From NCBI GenBank assembly GCA_001038565.1, contig LFJO01000001.1:203890-267889 (forward strand): a stretch of 64,000 nt of DNA, read 5' to 3'. The translations under genes and the position numbers were made by a program. Each line of letters begins with the position of its first letter. Positions within the stretch are counted from its first letter, which is position 1. Of this stretch, positions 62,071-64,000 are shown piece after piece. The notes beneath the pieces are model-generated. The model was not told the DNA's origin. It saw only the letters and a program-made list of their open reading frames with translations, and ran no database searches. This stretch comes from Alkalihalobacillus pseudalcaliphilus (GTDB lineage: Bacteria; Bacillota; Bacilli; Bacillales; Bacillaceae_D).

Positions 62071-62099
62071 ATTGAATAAAAAGTAATAAAAGCTAATAA

Positions 62100-62380
62100 A
62101 CCAAGAAGCAAAGGATAATGAACAAAATGCCACCTGTTGAAGGTAAACGCCACTCTCATCTTTGTTGGTGGCGAAGTGCATTGGGCTTAGCCATATCGGT
62201 TTTGTATGAAAGTGTACTTAGGGATGATAGTTTGTGCCTTGAAGTTAGCTGGTCATCCATCTTGCGATAAATGACCTTCGCAGGGCACTGCTCCCTTTTT
62301 GGTCGTGCAGACTCCTGATGGTGATGGAGTTGTATGGAGTGCCAACTGTTTAAGCTGTCGCCACTACTTTGTTTTTTTGT
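62100..62380 (-). repeat. Dispersed repeat family A, inverted copy
   Basis: 62200-62370 is the reverse complement of 4560-4717, with GCGATAAATGACCTTCGCAG, GGGCACTGCTCCCTTTTTGG and CCTGATGGTGATGGAGTTGT. 62140-62200 carries the TTGTTGGTGGCGAAGTGCAT block that also occurs near 57230 and, inverted, near 6460. Boundary motif at 62200-62219. Confidence 0.75.
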
Positions 62381-62438
62381 TGGTGGCTGTTTAGTAAGTT
62401 TTTTGTGGTAATGTAAGATTTTAGAGGGAATTTATATA

Positions 62439-62477
62439 AAAAATGGCACCTATCTTTAGGAGTAGGTGCCATTTTTT
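62439..62477. terminator. Bidirectional terminator next to the second PlcR-like gene
   Basis: A perfect stem AAAATGGCACCTA / TAGGTGCCATTTT with A and T tracts on the two sides. Confidence 0.85.
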
Positions 62478-62486
62478 GGTTGCAGT

Positions 62487-63389
62487 TTAAGAAGGTTGGA
62501 ATTTAGCTTGGAACTTTTTAAGTTGATTTATGCTTGTATCTTTATTAGAAAAGTCATCAATGCAATCAAATAGATTGATGGCTTTTTGGTAGTATTTTTT
62601 GATTTCGTCTGTTTTGTTTGGTCCGATTGTCGAGAGGATTTCTGCTTTTAAATAGAAGAGATAGCCTAATAAATAGGAGCTATTTGCACGTAAACAAGAT
62701 TGAATACCTTCCTCACATAATGACAAAGCCTGGTGAGGATATTCTAAGAGGTTGGCAACCCTCGCCCCATTATAATAAATATTGATGACAGTTGTGGATT
62801 TATTTGGTTGTGCAGGTAGTTTTTTCGTGTATTCGATTAGTCGATTGTATAGTTGGTAAGATTCTTGGAGTAGTTCTAACTCACTTAAAATAATCGCCTT
62901 ACTTGTCAAAATATCGAGGTCGATTAACGAATAATTTTTGTCACTTGTATCGGATAACTTCATAGCTTCGTCCAATAATTCCAATGCCTCTGTTTTGTTA
63001 TTAAATAAATAATTAATACAGATAGCTTCTCGCCACAAGAGGAGTTGTTTAAGGTCTTGGCGATTTTTAAAATCAGGATTTTTTTTCTCAAACTGTATCA
63101 TTTCATAAGCTTTTTCATATTTCTTTTCTTGGATTAACTCTGTTAGTTGGTCACAAACTTCTTGAACATAACTTTTATTATAAAGTTCTTCGTCTGAGAA
63201 AAAATATTCAATAGATACACCTAGTCTTTTGCTAAGTAGGTACAGAAGATGAGCGGATGGGTAAATCTCCGTATCTTTTTCAATTAAACTAATCATTGAT
63301 TGTGTACAAATGCCTTTAGCCAAATCTTGCTGTGTCATGTGTAAATAGTTTCTTATGTTTTTCAATTTTTTCCCTATGTGTATCTCCAT
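62487..63389 (-). CDS. XRE-family regulator with TPR-like C-terminus (PlcR-like), second copy
   Basis: 300 residues, the same architecture as the protein at 18-914. The HTH (about 5-60) reads KKLKNIRNYLHMTQQDLAKG then ICTQSMISLIEKD, and LLYLLSKRLGVSIEYFF matches the first copy closely. The helical repeats (about 75-300) include KKYEKAYEMIQFEKKNPDF and the C-terminal YYQKAINLFDCIDD. A peptide-responsive regulator of the RRNPP type is likely. AAGGAGG lies 11 bases before the ATG at 63389; a closer out-of-frame ATG opens a 26-codon frame that could lower its translation. A terminator follows directly, so no peptide gene is downstream. Confidence 0.8.
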   Translation of the reverse strand: MEIHIGKKLKNIRNYLHMTQQDLAKGICTQSMISLIEKDTEIYPSAHLLYLLSKRLGVSIEYFFSDEELYNKSYVQEVCDQLTELIQEKKYEKAYEMIQFEKKNPDFKNRQDLKQLLLWREAICINYLFNNKTEALELLDEAMKLSDTSDKNYSLIDLDILTSKAIILSELELLQESYQLYNRLIEYTKKLPAQPNKSTTVINIYYNGARVANLLEYPHQALSLCEEGIQSCLRANSSYLLGYLFYLKAEILSTIGPNKTDEIKKYYQKAINLFDCIDDFSNKDTSINQLKKFQAKFQPS

Positions 63390-63595
63390 CTCTCATTGAA
63401 CCTCCTTATTATAAATATACTTGTACAATAGTAAGAATAATAAAATAAAATGCTTATATTCGTTAGTTAAATAAAGTATACAGCGAAATGGGAACAATGC
63501 AAAGGTTTAAATAATTTAATTTACTAGGGGTCAGATGATAAAAGTCGACGGGGAGGCTTCGTTCTCATAAATGTGTGAAATATAGGAATTCAGCT

Positions 63596-63627
63596 TATCT
63601 TCTCTTGATTCGTAGGTTGAGAAGATA
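63596..63627 (+). other. Hairpin upstream of the TraB-family gene
   Basis: A perfect 9-bp stem TATCTTCTC / GAGAAGATA with a 14-base loop. A TATAAT follows at 63647-63652 without a clear -35 box, so the hairpin may be an operator rather than a leader structure. The rest of 63390-63685 shows no gene. Confidence 0.4.
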
Positions 63628-63685
63628 CAATGGAAATGAAAAGATGTATAATAGAAAGAAATACTCGGAGAAGGCAGGAGAACTA

Positions 63686-64000
63686 ATGTCAGAAGAGAAT
63701 ATAACGAGGCTTGAGGTTGACGGAAAAGAAATTATTTTAATTGGAACAGCTCATGTCTCAAAACGTAGTGCAGTGCAAGTGAAGGAAATCATAGAAGCTG
63801 AGCAACCGGATTCAGTTTGTATTGAATTAGATGAACAGCGATATCAGTCCATCCGCGACGGTAATAGGTGGAAGGATATGGACATTTTTAAGGTAATTAA
63901 AGAAAAAAAAGCAACTTTATTATTAATGAACCTAGCGATCTCCTCTTTCCAAAATAGAATGGCCGAACAGTTTGGTGTAAAGCCTGGTCAAGAGATGATT
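63686..64000 (+). CDS. TraB/PrgY-family protein, 5' part only
   Basis: An open frame from ATG at 63686 (GCAGGAG upstream) runs off the window end; 105 residues are visible. The start ITRLEVDGKEIILIGTAHVS, VKEIIEAEQPDSVCIELDEQ and RYQSIRDGNRWKDMDIFKVI are characteristic of TraB-domain proteins, with the GTAHVS and ELD..R blocks of a metalloprotease-like (Tiki/GumN superfamily) core. In enterococci a relative shuts down a secreted peptide pheromone. It lies next to a peptide-responsive-type regulator. No function can be stated here. Confidence 0.85.
   Translation, partial: MSEENITRLEVDGKEIILIGTAHVSKRSAVQVKEIIEAEQPDSVCIELDEQRYQSIRDGNRWKDMDIFKVIKEKKATLLLMNLAISSFQNRMAEQFGVKPGQEMI

Noticed and set aside
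61864-62079. 71-codon open frame on the + strand after the Bce permease
   Set aside because: It is repeat family C sequence, with no start signal and no protein-like pattern.
63535-63570. 11-codon frame (MIKVDGEASFS) after AGGGG, possibly a peptide signal for the PlcR-like protein
   Set aside because: It has no secretion signal and is too short to separate from chance.

Overview
The window looks like part of the chromosome of a low-GC Bacillaceae bacterium, probably an alkaliphilic or salt-tolerant Bacillus relative. The evidence is the AT-rich coding sequence, strong purine-rich ribosome binding sites, frequent TTG and GTG starts, a Bacillus-type mannitol PTS locus, a BceRSAB-like module, PlcR-like regulators, and an ectoine-degradation gene. 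The species cannot be named from the sequence. No rRNA, tRNA, CRISPR array or intact insertion sequence was seen.

Layout. 1-4.3 kb: a PlcR-like regulator, then a copper ATPase operon whose promoter carries a CsoR-type operator and which ends in a 48-residue His-rich membrane peptide. 4.3-11.2 kb: the mannitol locus, with mtlA separated from mtlR-mtlF-mtlD by about 1 kb of repeats. 11.2-14.5 kb: a degraded patch holding small membrane or secreted proteins, a ruined V8-type protease gene, a long palindrome and a transposase remnant. 14.5-26.1 kb: a chemotaxis receptor, iron alcohol dehydrogenase, TauE-type permease plus SDR, a second repeat block, GMP reductase, rRNA methyltransferase, a phospholipase D-type enzyme, a VOC protein and an MFS exporter. 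26.4-29.4 kb: a degenerate ABC ATPase fused to a LytTR domain, followed by an ABC-2 transporter. 29.5-37.9 kb: a PucR regulator and a five-gene operon that starts with an ectoine hydrolase and looks like a variant ectoine-catabolic pathway. 38-39.7 kb: a transposase remnant, a Nudix hydrolase and two DUF4190 proteins. 39.8-56.8 kb: a large glycan-use locus. 57.4-61.9 kb: a Bce-type antimicrobial-peptide sensing and detoxification module. 62.5-64 kb: a second PlcR-like regulator and the start of a TraB-family gene.

How the genes may work together. In the glycan locus an exported glycosidase-like protein would attack a polymer outside. A lipoprotein and two permeases, without their own ATPase, would import fragments. 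A cytoplasmic paralogue of the exported protein, a GH3 hexosaminidase, a CE7 esterase, an FAD oxidoreductase and a DUF4127 protein would process them. A ROK kinase and a NanE epimerase would feed amino sugars into GlcNAc-6-P, under an RpiR regulator. The presence of NanE, NagZ-type GH3 and ROK points to an N-acetyl-hexosamine-containing substrate, but the actual glycan is unknown.

The gaps between genes are full of related dispersed repeats in both orientations, which share one boundary motif. Two blocks contain tandem arrays of a 52-bp unit (about 10 and 12 copies).
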